In this document: positions 45,392 through 57,200 of the stretch, piece after piece | How positions within the stretch are numbered: position 1 is the stretch's first letter | How the letters are laid out: each line of letters opens with the position of its first letter | Assembly (NCBI GenBank): GCA_018343915.1 | Contig: JABRWF010000005.1 | Coordinates: 841,001 to 905,000, forward strand | DNA length: 64,000 nucleotides | Direction: 5' to 3' | Source: Agroathelia rolfsii | Lineage: Eukaryota; Basidiomycota; Agaricomycetes; Amylocorticiales; Amylocorticiaceae | Program-made: the position numbers and the translations under genes | The notes under the pieces: generated by a model | What the model was told of the DNA's origin: nothing | Databases searched by the model: none | The model's input: the letters and a program-made list of their open reading frames with translations, nothing else

Positions 45392-47972
45392 TTATTCCGC
45401 ATGCTGAGCAGAGCTTCCCGGGTTACTGTTACTGTCGTTACTACCTGGGGTGGTAGCAGCAACCACGACAGCAGCAGGAGGTTCAACACCCCCCTCGCGT
45501 CGAGTATTGTTCACATTTACGGCACTCTTCCTGTGTTGTTGTTGCTGCTGCTGCTGCTGCTGTTGACCGTGCCGACTCCAGACAACACGCCCCCGCCCAT
45601 CAGTGACGAATGGCGGGTCGGAATCATGCAGCGTCGCAAGCCTTCGTTCGATGTTGTTACCGCTGTTAGAGTTGTTATTCTCATTCGCCCCTTGCGGAGA
45701 GGGCGAGGATGCTTGGCCAGCAGGCGGCACAGCCTCCGAAGCCGAGGGGGAGGAGGCGGTGATGGTAGTCGCGGGGATCGACACCATTGGAGGCGCAGAA
45801 CGTTGTTGCTGCCCTTCGTCTTCTGCCGCCGCAACCGTCAATACACCGGTATCTACGCCCCCACTCCGCCCAGCTCCTTCAGCATCCTCGCAGACTTCAT
45901 CATCAACTGAATCATCGTCAAGATCAATCACCATCGAGCTCTCCCCGTCTATGCCTGCAAATGCTCTCCCCGGTGACGGCGGTGATGGGCGTGGCGATTG
46001 CGGGAGTGGCGATGGCAAGCGGAGGTAGTGTCCGCTCGCTCCGCCGCCGGCGCTGCTTGGTGCTGTTATTGTTAAAGAGGTAGTGGTGGCAAATGCAGCA
46101 GTGGGCCGTAGGAGTGTCAAGGCAGGAGTGAATGGACGCGCATACGGTGAAAGCGGAGAGGAATTGAATGTGGTATGAGCGGTGCTGAGAGTAGTTGCTG
46201 CTGCCGGAGGAGATGGATGAGAAACCGTAGATGAGGATAAGGAAGAGGATATTGATGCTGATGTGGCATTGCTGGTGTCTGTAGTTGTTGCTGTCGCTGT
46301 TAGGGGCGCAGCTACAATAGGAGTAGCTGGTCTCGAAACCAGGATGTTCAAGTCGATCAATGATTGAATAAATGGGCCGGCTTCTGACAAGGAAGAGACA
46401 GACAACCGGGATGCAGACCTATCAAATGAGATACTGGACGCAGACCGCCGGGGGGAGGAGGGCAGCGAACGTGTTGTCCGTTCACTGGGATTAACTAGAA
46501 ACGGCGTAAGCTGAGCTTCGTTATCACTATCACCGATATCTTGATACGACGATTCTGAAAAGGCCAATTCCATCGAGACATCAGATGTTGGTGAATGCGT
46601 ATCATCATATGTATCATCATCATCATCATCATCTAAACCATGAATGCTCTCAAGCACTCTCTGTAAAGACATGTTTTCCTCCTCAGTTCCATGACCCGTA
46701 ATCATATTACCATTAAGAGCCAAGAACGAAGCAGGCATATCCGGCTAAAACGGAATTTTCATTGAGCATGATATGTTGGAAACTAAGATGATAATAAAAA
46801 GGGACAGCTACTTACAATGGTAACCCCACGTGGCGCCTGTTGTTGCGCCTCCTCAGCAGGCTCAGTTTGATTTTGCTGCTCATTCTGTGGTGATTCCGAG
46901 TCCTCTTCCTGATGGCCCGCATCGGGCAGTAAATCGGGCAGACGTTGGCGGATCGACTCGAGAGTCGCAGTGAGATCTGAGTTCCGGAAGAAGCGAAAGA
47001 AATCAATAGCAAAGTGATCGACAGGGTCCCAAGCATCGGATAAATAGACCCGAGGGCGATTTCGACGCTTATAAATCTATTATGGCAGCAAAAGCATGTA
47101 CTTAGATCTGGGAGGCGAAATTGTAATAGAAGGTAAAATACGTACCGGCATCCAGCGAGAAGCACCTCCGGAAAATTGATAGGGTGTACCATCGTCATTG
47201 GTATGTGCATAGAAGCATTCACTGCCGAACGGGCATATAGGAGATGATGAACTCTTGGTCTCTTGGAAGTATCTAAGGGCCATTATTAAATTTCGAAAAA
47301 GATAAAAAAGAGTACGAGTGTGATTCACTTGCAGGGTATCCTTTTGGTACTTTCCTTGTATGCTTCAATTACCTTTGCCTTGCCGGGATGGCTTTCAGGG
47401 TAGAATCTGCTGGAAGGAACGATAAAGCGAGACGTGACCCGACAAAGGGGGCACTTCTTCGTGTTACCAGATTCGACAATGTCTTCTGATTTGCCCTGGG
47501 AGTCGCGCCATCGCCTAACGCAAGGAAGACAGAAGACATGGCTGCAGTCACCTGGATGATAGAACATATATCCCATGAGAATCTATGCACATTATAGCGA
47601 TAGTAGAATACCGACTCAGTAAGCCATATGTTGACGGAGTATCCAAGCAAATAGAGCAGTCTTCTTGTAATGCATCTTGCTCGACCGCAATTGTATTCCC
47701 CGTGGGGTTATCGACATGGAGGAACCAGCATGTATCGCCATGTTTACAGAAGCCTGGAGAGGGGAGAAGGTGTTAGCCGATGATATTAGAGAGTGTCAGA
47801 TGCATAATGGCAGACCCTTGGTGTAGTAGATACAAGTCTTTGCCTTGTCAAAGGGCGTGATTGTTTCTGACTCGCCGTGGAGAAACTTGCAGTTCTTTCC
47901 AGCAAAACAACCCCTGGGTGTTGTATAATATTTGCAAATCCCACGTGGCTTAGATGTCGACGGACGATCCAT
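45392..47972 (-). CDS. Makorin-like CCCH/RING E3 ubiquitin ligase with long disordered tail
   Basis: The order of domains is that of makorins. CCCH finger 1 is CKYYTTPRGCFAGKNCKFLH and CCCH finger 2 is CIYYTKGFCKHGDTCWFLH. A RING follows: CSICLDTPSTYGLL across an intron to CSHVFCLPCVRRW and KKCPLCR. CCCH finger 3 is CKYFQETKSSSSPICPFGSECFYAH. Then come RNRPRVYLSDAWDP and FFRFFRNSDL. The last ~450 residues are low-complexity: Asp run in HGLDDDDDDDTYDD, Ser/Thr/Ala-rich stretches and a 10-Gln run coded by a CAG/CAA repeat (about 45538-45566). Makorins ubiquitinate proteins and bind RNA. The start at 47972 (MDRPSTSK) is preferred because the finger follows at once; an in-frame Met at 48077 is an alternative. 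The tail is much longer than in animal makorins. Confidence 0.87.
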
Positions 47973-48208
47973 ACCAGATGGCACGCTGGTAGCTGGCTGG
48001 AGACTCGGTGAGGGAAGAGATAGTCGCTGTCGTGGTTGGATGGAGAGATGATGACGGAAGTAATAATTAGGAGTCACTTAATGGGCATCTACTTAATTAA
48101 GTCAGCAATCTTAGTAACAATAAATAATAACGGTGTTATGTTATCTTTGTTATGTCTACTTCTTATTAGTGTTACTTGGTATTACATCACCTCGCCTTTG
48201 CCACCACC

Positions 48209-49382
48209 ATGTCCCTCTCTTCGACAGCGACAATCAAGGCGCAGATAAACAGCCAGCTGGGCGACAAGGCTCCTGCCTACTTCGACGCCCTCGACAAATT
48301 CGTCTCAGGCAGGATCTCTCGTACAGAATTTGAAGACGTCGTCCTTAACTCGCTCGACCACTCGGCCAGCCTTTGCATGTCTCTTCCCTCCGGCTTCCCC
48401 GCTTTCTTTCTCCTAACATTACCCCAGTACAGCTTCACAATGCTCTGATAATATCTCTCTTTGATGCCACAACATACCACAAGCGTCTACCCACGCCCCC
48501 GCCAGAGGTGCCAAAGCCTGTCAAGAAGCGCAAGCGCTCACTCCATGAGGGTGGCGACGACGTCTCGATGCATTCTACCCGCCTTAGGAAGTGGGCCATG
48601 GGCCTTGGCAGAAGGGAGCGTGAGCGTCTCAGGGCCCTACAGAACGCACCCCCTGGCGAACTCAGACCGCGTCCAGACATGGACGAGATCGCGCGTGAGC
48701 GTGGCGTAATCTTGCTTTCAGAGCGGGGAGGTATGTGTGCTAATGTACATCTTAAAAGGCTGTATTAATTCATTTGAGATATCCTTCTGCTTCTCAAGAA
48801 CCTCCTGGTGGTAGGCTACCTCTTCAACTCGCCCAGATCTCTCGTACGCCCACCCAGCAGCACATCGCAGACCGCATCAACCTCATCGCCGCACAACACA
48901 ACCTCGGCAACCCGAACCGTCAAGTGTCTCAACTACTTATGCTGGCTTTTGAGGTCCGTGCAGGCTTGTAAACTCGTATCTTTCTAGGGGTTGACTAACC
49001 CGCTTCCCTCCAGGCCAAACTCAAGTCCATCATCAGTCAAGCCCTCACCCTCACCGCCGCCTCTAACTCCATCACGTCAATCACTCCCTCAAACCTACTC
49101 TCCTCCTCCTCCTCCTCTGCCCCTGCTGCTACCTCTTCTTCTTCCTCATCTTCGCCTGTATTAACTTCCGCATCATTCGATGCGCTGTTCACGCTCGCGC
49201 CTGCACTCCTCCCCGGTGGTTCTGCAGCTGCCATGCGTCTCGCTCTCGGTGAGCAGGAGCCCGAGGAAGAAGAAGATCTGCTTGTGCTCAAAGATCGCGA
49301 GGTGCGAGATCAGCGTTGGCAGATGTTTGCTTTACTTGGTGAACGAAGCGTCGTACGTGAAGCGTTGAGAGGTCTCAGATGA
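48209..49382 (+). CDS. hfi1: SAGA complex subunit, ADA1/HFI1-like
   Basis: Four exons start MSLSSTATIKAQINSQLGDKA. The N-terminal SAGA-Tad1-type segment includes YFDALDKFVSGRISRTEFED, then LHNALIISLFDAT, a signature of Ada1/Hfi1/TADA1. A basic stretch (KPVKKRKRSL) follows and a conserved block around MHSTRLRKWAMGLGRRERE. The histone-fold-like part is split by an intron (IADRINLIAAQHNL, then AKLKSIISQALTLT). The C-terminus ends VVREALRGLR after a Ser-rich and an acidic EEEEDLL stretch. Ada1 pairs with a TAF-type histone fold and holds the SAGA coactivator core together in the nucleus. The start lies 236 nt from that of the divergent makorin-like gene, so promoters probably overlap. Confidence 0.85.
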
Positions 49383-49781
49383 ATAGGGCCAGTCATTGTT
49401 TTCATTTTCATTTGTTTATTATCTTTCCCCATCTATTTTACCCGTGTTTTCTTGTATATCATATGGGCTTGGGGTATGGATGCAAGATGAACGTCGCAAT
49501 GAATGTAAATATGATGGGTATGTATTGTACTTATGTGCCATCTATCAGTGTGCACACTTGCTACAGCTTGAGCTCGAGGTCTTGGGGAATGTAATATTTG
49601 ATGAGTGATGACCAATGGCACTGACTCTCACTGAGCACAGTGAATTAGCAACGTGGTAAATCTGCGGGAGATGACTGAATATTGAGGATGGCCCCCCATC
49701 AAACCACAGCTGTCTGTCATGATCACGCCCGATTTGAACGTTTCAACGTCGCCCTGGAAATTGTTTCTGACTACTATCACC
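49383..49781. other. Intergenic region after the SAGA subunit gene
   Basis: Holds its 3' side and the region before the first F-box-like pseudogene. No other gene recognised. Confidence 0.55.
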
Positions 49782-51391
49782 ATGGCCAGACCCATTCGGC
49801 TTCCTCTAAAGGTTTGGGAGAATGTCCTGGGCCGTCTTTCCAAAGTATAGTCTGGTCTCATGCCTGACGGTGTCTCACGCTTTACATGGCATAGCCCAAC
49901 GCTTAATCTTCCGAGTCAATTCTATTACCCTCCTCTTCGTAGGTGAGATGATGATGATTGAGGAAGACAGATACCTAACCGGCCGAACATGGGATATCCT
50001 TCGTGAGGTCATCTCGAATACGCAATTTGCGTTGGTCATAAGAGACCTGAAAGTCCTTATCTCTAAACAAAGGCTCTTGATTTTCGAGTACCGTGAGTTG
50101 ATTGTTTCACCTTCTTCAGAGGATTTTATTAAGCATTTTCAAGGCTATTTGTTGAAAGCCATACGGATGATGCCTCGTATTCACTCGTTTGGCTGGTTTT
50201 GTATGGTAAACTCACACCCCAATGAGCATGTCCCAGCTCAGGTCACATCTTACATCTCAGTACTTCCAAAGAATCTCTTAGGCCTCTCGGCTCCAGTTAG
50301 AGGGTTGGTAGAAACTTCTTGTCTACTCATTTGCTATTTAGCTCATTAATCGCCTACAAGACTACACAAATAATACAAATGGCTTTGACTTTGGTTGTCT
50401 AGAACAATTGTCCTTGGCTTCAGAAGGCTTTGATGTTGAAAAGGGCGCCGAGTCACTCGTAAGGACACAGGTTGAAGCCAACTATTCTTCACTTCGGAAT
50501 CTGGCCATTTCGGGGGCACAAATGCTGATATTACCAGAGCGAGCATTCAACCAATTGACGAAACTCGCTCTTTATAATCTCAATGAAAACCGGAGGTCAT
50601 TGACGGGGCAGATCTCTTTGATATTACGCCGCGCTGTCAATTTGGACACATTGGACCTACGAGGGGAGCTTCCATTGTGTGGATCTTCGTCCTCCACTTT
50701 GGCAAAGGAGTTTTCCGTACTTCTTCACTTGAAGCGCCTGCGCGTTGTGACTCGGGGGACCTCTCTCGGAAGAGCTTTCTACTCCGGATTAAATGAATTT
50801 ATGTGCGCTAGAAAAGCATCACTAAAGTCAGTAGATCTCTTATTTGGGGAATAGGAAGGTTAGGAGGACATGTCACTCCTCCTGCCCTCACTCAATCAAG
50901 CTCAGGTCATAGGGATTAGACCTGGTATCGAATTTTGCACATCCAACACTACTCCTGCTTTGTCCGATTATCTACAACAAGATATTAGGGCCTTGCGACT
51001 TGGCATAGGCTCAAATAGGTTCAAATAAAGGCCAGTTGGAAGATATTGATAATCTTGTATGTATTTATCTTATAATACAATTCACTTCAAACATTTATTC
51101 AAAAAAGTAATTTTCTAATTACGATATATTACCACTTGTTCAAAGCTAGAATTCCTCCACCTCCACACAGGGTGGAGGGATATGCCTTGCAATCCTGAGC
51201 ACATTCTTCGTTGCCACTCCTCCAACTTCAAGTTATTTGTGCTCAATGATCATCTTTGGAAGGTACGACATTTGTTAGACGGATCGAGTTTGCTGCATTC
51301 CTTGCCACGACGGAGGTACCATGTTCATTCCGATTTGAACTTTCCTAACGAAGAGGTCGCTTGGCTTAATGCTCACGACGTTGACGAATAG
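49782..51391 (+). pseudogene. F-box/leucine-rich-type protein, decayed tandem copy 1
   Basis: The first residues (MARPIRLPLKVWENVLGRLSKYSLVSCLTVSHALHGIA when the frame is corrected) resemble an F-box. An extra base near 49844 shifts the frame and would end translation at TAG. Further on, two in-frame TAG codons (50852-50854 and 50861-50863) interrupt the region aligned with FGAGESWENMSLIL in copy 2. The rest aligns with copy 2 exon by exon, ending VAWLNAHDVDE. The family is a basidiomycete F-box/LRR-like expansion, usually giving substrate receptors of SCF ubiquitin ligases. I read it as a pseudogene, but an unusual splice that skips the stops is not fully excluded. Confidence 0.75.
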
Positions 51392-52278
51392 TACCATTTG
51401 AGTGCCTCAAATATAATGCAAATCATGCAATGCTCGGATTCTGCACCAATATTGGACACTTCTATAGTCGGCAAGATGGTACGAGATAGTACACAGCAAG
51501 CAGATATAAGGCATCAAATAGAAACGAGAAAAAAAGAAGTTATCATGCGGTGTAAATGTATATGTACATATACTTGCAGATGTCAAAAGCATACGCGGTT
51601 CTATATTTTTCTAATTCAGTCACTTCGACATTGTTTATCGTCAACTAGCATTTACCTGTGCTACGCACGGCCAAAAAATCTTAGGCAATACAAACAACTA
51701 TGTAAACTTGTTTGAAAAATAAACATATGTAGTGTAAATAAAAGGAATATTCAATCAATGTTGACACACTGGAAGGATATATGCACAATATTCTTTCATA
51801 GGAATGCTTTGCACAGAAGAAAGCTAGTAACAAACCACTTGTGCTTCGCACATGTAAAGCCTAATGATCAATTTGGACCCCAGCGCATCAGCAACTATGG
51901 GCCGTGCTCCGCACGGCCCCGGTAGCACACCAGATGCATATTATTGACTTAGGAAAGTTGAATATTATAGATAATATTAGTTGCATAAATAGTTGAAATT
52001 GTAACAACAATAGGATGTATGCACAAATAAGAGCTACAAAAAAAAAATACTATTTAACCCAACGGATACAAATGGAAACAGTGAAAATTTCATGCAGCGG
52101 ATAGAAAAATTTATGACGGGATTAAAAGTTAATGACGGTCTCATATAGTTTGACATTTGCTAGTTCCCATATTCTTTTATTGAACGCGGTGGTGTCTCAA
52201 ACTATGTATAGCACAGTTGCCGTAATCAAGTCTGGGTTCAATCATGAGCGCCACCTTGACCATTGTTTCTAAACTATC
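51392..52278. other. AT-rich spacer with GTGC-NNC-GCAC hairpins
   Basis: About 0.9 kb without a credible gene. Three small self-complementary motifs of the same type occur within 270 nt: TGTGCTACGCACGG near 51657, TGTGCTTCGCACA near 51841 and GGCCGTGCTCCGCACGGCC near 51900. The rest is AT-rich. Confidence 0.6.
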
Positions 52279-53870
52279 ATGTCTACGACAAGACCTATTG
52301 CCCTGGAGGCTTGGAAGAATGTTTTGAGCAATGTTTCAAAATATGATCTAGTCCCATGCCTAATGGTGTCTCGTGCATTCCGTAATATAGCCCGGTAACT
52401 AATCTTCGGTTCTGTCACTATCATCTTTGGTGAGGAAGGTAGACACCTGACTGGTCAGGCATGGGAAATCCCTCATGAAATCATCTCGAATATGCAATTT
52501 GCATTACTCATAAGAGGCCTAAGAGACCTTATTCTTAAACCAACCCTCTATGTTTTTGAGCATCGTGAGTTCTTCATTTTGTTTTATTCAGGATCTTTGT
52601 TAAGCATTTCCAAGGCTATTTGGTGGAGGCTATACGGGTGATGTCTGATGTTCGGTCGTTCAGCTGGCTGTGCATAAAAGAAGTGCACCCTGATCAGGTC
52701 TCATCTTGTCTCTCAGCACTTCCAAAGAATCTCTCAAGACTCTCGGTCTCAGTTCCAGGGTTAGTGTTGACTTCTTTATTTACTCGCCTATTATTTTGCC
52801 TAATAAATGCCTACAAGACCATACACAGATGATGCTATTGGCTCCCACTTTCACTGCCTAGAACAGTTGTCCTTGGTCTCTAAATACATTGATAGTGGCG
52901 TGGAGCCGGAATCACTCATAAGGGAGCAAACTGAAGCTAACTACTCTTCGCTTCGGGATTTGGCCATTTCGGGTTCAGAAATATTGCAACTGTCGGCGCG
53001 GGTGTGCAGTCGATTGACAAAACTCGCTATTTATCATGTGGAAAACTGGGGACCAATGACGGAGCAGGTCTCTTCAATATTGCGCCATACTGTTGGCCTA
53101 GATATGTTGGATATACAAGGGTGGTTGGATGGATCTTCGTTCCCCATACTAGCACAGGATTCTTCCATATTACCCCGTCTAAAGCGCCTGCGCGGTATAA
53201 CTATTGAGGCACCCCCTGAAGGGGCTTTCTATTCAGCATTGAATGGATTTATATGTGCTCGAAAAGCATCGTTGGAGTCACTCGATGTTTCATTTGGGGC
53301 TGGTGAGAGTTGGGAAAATATGTCACTCATCCTTCCTTCACTTAGTCAAGCTCGGGTCATTGGGATTGGGAGTAATCCCGAAATTTGCATACCCGATATG
53401 ATCGATATTTTGTTCAACCATCTGCGGCGAAACATCAGAGATCTGCGACTCTGCATAGGTAAACTTATGATTTATAAAGAAGTTATTAATTGTCTCGTAT
53501 GTATTCACCTTGACGACGTCTTTTGCTTCAAGTATTTATTGACGAAATGACGTCTATCTAGTTGTCGTTTACTGAAAAAATTTCAAAGCTGGAATTCCTT
53601 CATATCCATTCGTCATACAGGATTATGAACCATACTCCTGAGGATATCCTTTGTTGCCACTTACCCTCTCTCGAACTATTCGTGATCAACGACCGGATTT
53701 GGAAGGTACGGCATTCGTCAAATGGATCGATGTTACTACATTCCTTGCCACGATGGAGATACCAAGTTCGCTCTAGCTTGGACTTTTCTCATAAAGAGGT
53801 GGCCTGGCTCGCTACTCACGATGTCGTGGAATGGCTTTATAATTTAGATGATGAGGTTGAATCCATTTGA
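52279..53870 (+). pseudogene. F-box/leucine-rich-type protein, tandem copy 2, probably also broken
   Basis: It starts MSTTRPIALEAWKNVLSNVSKYDLVPCLMVSRAF, a degenerate F-box, with no frameshift at the site that breaks copy 1. An in-frame TAA at 52396-52398 follows NIAR, where copy 1 reads CAACGC. GTAACT at that point could serve as a donor with an acceptor near 52443, so a spliced product is conceivable. Downstream exons are open: LEQLSLVSKYIDSGVEPES to VSFGAGESWENMSLIL, then FTEKISKLEFLHIHS to WLYNLDDEVESI. I could not build a complete model without assumptions. It lies 2.5 kb from copy 1, in the same orientation. Confidence 0.6.
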
Positions 53871-54214
53871 CGTTAATTATTTATAACAGCATATAGCATT
53901 GGTGTATGGTCAATATGCGAATTCTCTGAACTTTTTTGGTCACGAATAGTAGTAGCATCACTAGCATGTGATATATTTTGTTCTCGATTGTCTCAATAGT
54001 ACTTGCATATGATTACCTAGTAGGAGTAGCGTAGAGGAATATGTGTAGCTGAATGTGGAATCCGTAGGCGGATTAAGTTGAATAAATCGAGCAAAGAAGC
54101 AGGTTGGAACGGTTGAAGTATTTAGGTGTACTACAGTAACAGCAGTAATAGAAGGGAAGTAATGATAAAAGAAAGGAAAATCCAGCAACTCTGTATGCAT
54201 GTCTATATAACATA
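53871..54214. other. Convergent intergenic region before the VPS9 gene 3' end
   Basis: Contains 3' sides of two convergent genes. No other feature recognised. Confidence 0.55.
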
Positions 54215-57200
54215 TCACTCAAACAGATGAAGCGCCTTCATAGCGTTAGCCAACCTCCTATAGTCCTTGAGCAACTCTGCTACCTCGGATACTCGCAGAT
54301 CATCTTCTCTACACTCCATAAACCTCGCCACGGGCGGAGCAACCTTGGGTGGTAGAGGTGGAGGGGGTGCCATGAGTCCGAGTCCGGTCACGCCCGAGTG
54401 TGTTGGTGCTACCGGCGGGGCAGTGATTGAAATTGACACGGGCGAAGACGGGCGCGAAGACACGGGACTGTCGAACCTGTTGCTACTAACAACATTATTG
54501 ACAGCGACGGGTGTGAGAAGCGGGGGACGCCGAGGGGAAGGAGAATCCTAGTGAATGTGAATAATGGAATGCATCAATAACTATGTCAAAGAGAGCAATA
54601 ACGGAAATGCATACCTTGAAAAAGTCCGTTGGATGCACCAGCTTCGTTGTCAGCCCCGAGACCGTAGCCAGCCGATCCGAAATACTCTTACGCTCCTTCT
54701 TCTTGCCGCCACCCTCCTTGGCGCTGCTCATCATGCTCTCGAAGCTGCGAATACTTCTCGTATCATGGAATGAGCCCACGTAGTGATCGTCATCCCCTTC
54801 GTCCTCCTCATCTTCGCCCTCTTCTCCTTCCTCACTACTATTCATACGCGACCGACTATCTTCGTCCTCTTCATCTTCGTCCCCATCCTCATCCTCATCC
54901 TCATCTTCATCACTACTGCTACCCGCATACACGGACCGCACAGACCCTGGCCGACTAGGCACATCGACCATCTGCTGCCCGCCCTCCTCGTCATCGTCGC
55001 CATCGCGCATCGAATGGCGCGACAAGCTACGCACGGGCAAACTAGCCGCAATACCCGCGATACTGAACCCGCTCTCGCGTCTGCGCGCACCAGGTCGGAT
55101 TCCGTTCCACAGCGAGTCGGTGGCGTCCTCGTCCTCCACTACGGCCGAACCCAGTGTTGCCCCTGCTACCCCACCCGCGGCAGATTGTTGCTGTTGCTGT
55201 TGCTGTTGCTGCCCAGGTAAGAGCGAGCGCAAGACGCCAAACGAGCTGTCCACGACGCCTGAGATAACTTTATTCGCTGAGCCGGCTATCGCGTCCACCT
55301 GCTGCTCCATGCGCCCGCGAAGAGTTGCACCGCTCAGCAGCATACCACTGCCCTGCTTCTGCTGTTGCTGCTGAGTTGTACCAGTAACGGCAGACTGTTG
55401 CTGCACCGTAGGCACGGGCGAGATCGGGATAGGCGTCAGCTCCGCCGTACTAATCATCTTCTTGCCTCCTGCTTCACTTTCTTCTTGCTCATTGGCGGTG
55501 CCTGTAGTAAGTCCGAGGGCCTGCAAGTCGACGTTCTCGAGGAAGCCGACGACGGCGAGCAAGTTCACAAGGCAATATTCGCGCTCACCACCGCCTACGG
55601 CTTGATTCCGGAATCGCTCTGTAAAGAGTAAGTGCGAGACGAGGTGGGGCGGATTGGCTTTCACAGCGGAGAAGATCAGTAAAGGGAAGAGCACATCGCC
55701 CGAGACAGGCGTCGGTGTTTCAGCTGCAGCGGGGGAGATGGTCAGAAGAGGAGGTGGTCCAGACGAAGACCTTGGAGGTTCAGTGATAGGCGGTGCAGAG
55801 GTGGTAGCAGTAGTAGCCTTTTCCTCCTGGTCGCGGACGATGTTAACAGAGTCATTGGTTTCTTTTTGTGGCGAAGATAAAGGTGGATTGTCACTGCCAT
55901 CGGGTCCCCTTTCTTCCTTGTCCTCCTCCTCCTCCTTGTCCTCCTCATCCTCATCCTCTTCGTCTTCTTCCGGGTTCTCTGCATCTCCCTTCACTTCTCC
56001 ACCCGGCGCGGACGTCTCGCCGCTGGAACCAAGCAGCGCCACCTTTTCTTCGGACATATCAACCGGCGATGCCACCATCACCTCTTCTCCCTCTTCCTTG
56101 GCTGAGGGTACTCCGCGACGCTTCGGCAGTGGCGGTCGCGTATCAACCTTATCTCTGCCTTCACCTGGCGCACGGAGCTTGACTGGTGGGAGTTTACCAA
56201 GGCCGTCTGAAAAATCATACCATCATTTTTATATTAGAACACCTCAATTTCATATCATAAACACCGATCTCTAGGATGGGATCATGATAGGCAAGAGTGG
56301 AAATGAAGGCACATACCAACAATGATTTTATGTGCCGCGACAAGGACTGCAGACTTGTCCGTCGGCGATCGGCAGGCTTCTAACTGCGTGAGGGCTTATG
56401 ATATGCAACGTTAGCCTTTATCAAGTGAATACGGAAGGTACGGGCGCTCACTCTCTCCACAGGCCCGAACTATCACGTCAACGTCTGCACCGGCCTCGCC
56501 AACATCGACGTCGAGATGGCCTAGGTTGAGATCGAGCATGTGCAAGGCCGCGATCCGGCTCGTGAGCGCTTCGTCGTGCGAGGCATCATCGGACGAGGTC
56601 ATGATGAATAGCCTTTTGAGAGGAGAAAAAAGTAGTTAGCATCAAGAAAGTGTGCCACTTGCAAGCACATAACAAAAAGGTAGAAAGACGAGTAAACAAG
56701 GAAGGGGAAAAAGAAGGGGGGAGGGAGGGGGAAGAAAGAAAAATGAGCCACCTATCATAAAAAAGACTACACACCGTCCTCTCGACCACCTCCAATATCT
56801 GCACAACGCGCGCCTCGCTCTCGCCCTTCTTCTCCAACATCGGCGTCATCGTCGTCTCATCGTCATAGTAAGGGTTCCCACTCGCAGTCGCAGCGTCCTT
56901 TGCCCTACCCCTACTCTTCCGCCTGCCGCCCAGGATTGGACGGACCCCATTACCCGACCGCAGATCGTCTTCCAGCAGCGCGTAAAACTCCCTCAACCGT
57001 TCAGACACCACAGCAGGTTCCGCCTCGGGTGGGGCGACGACGTACTCCGGCTCGTTCCCATCATGTCCAGCAGTAATAGCACCACTACCCCCTCTATCAT
57101 CCGCCGAATTATTCATCCTCCTCCGCGCATACGACGATGTCGTAGAGGAGGCTGCCATAGCAGCCGCAATCACCTTCAGTGGCTTCACGAGCGGATACAG

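Noticed and set aside
45335..46083. Plus-strand frames opposite the makorin-like tail
   Set aside because: Low-complexity mirror of the Ser/Thr/Gln-rich minus-strand exon, including Leu runs opposite polyQ.
54770..56274. Plus-strand frames opposite the VPS9 gene
   Set aside because: Leu/Ser/Pro-rich mirrors of acidic and polyQ coding sequence with no family likeness.
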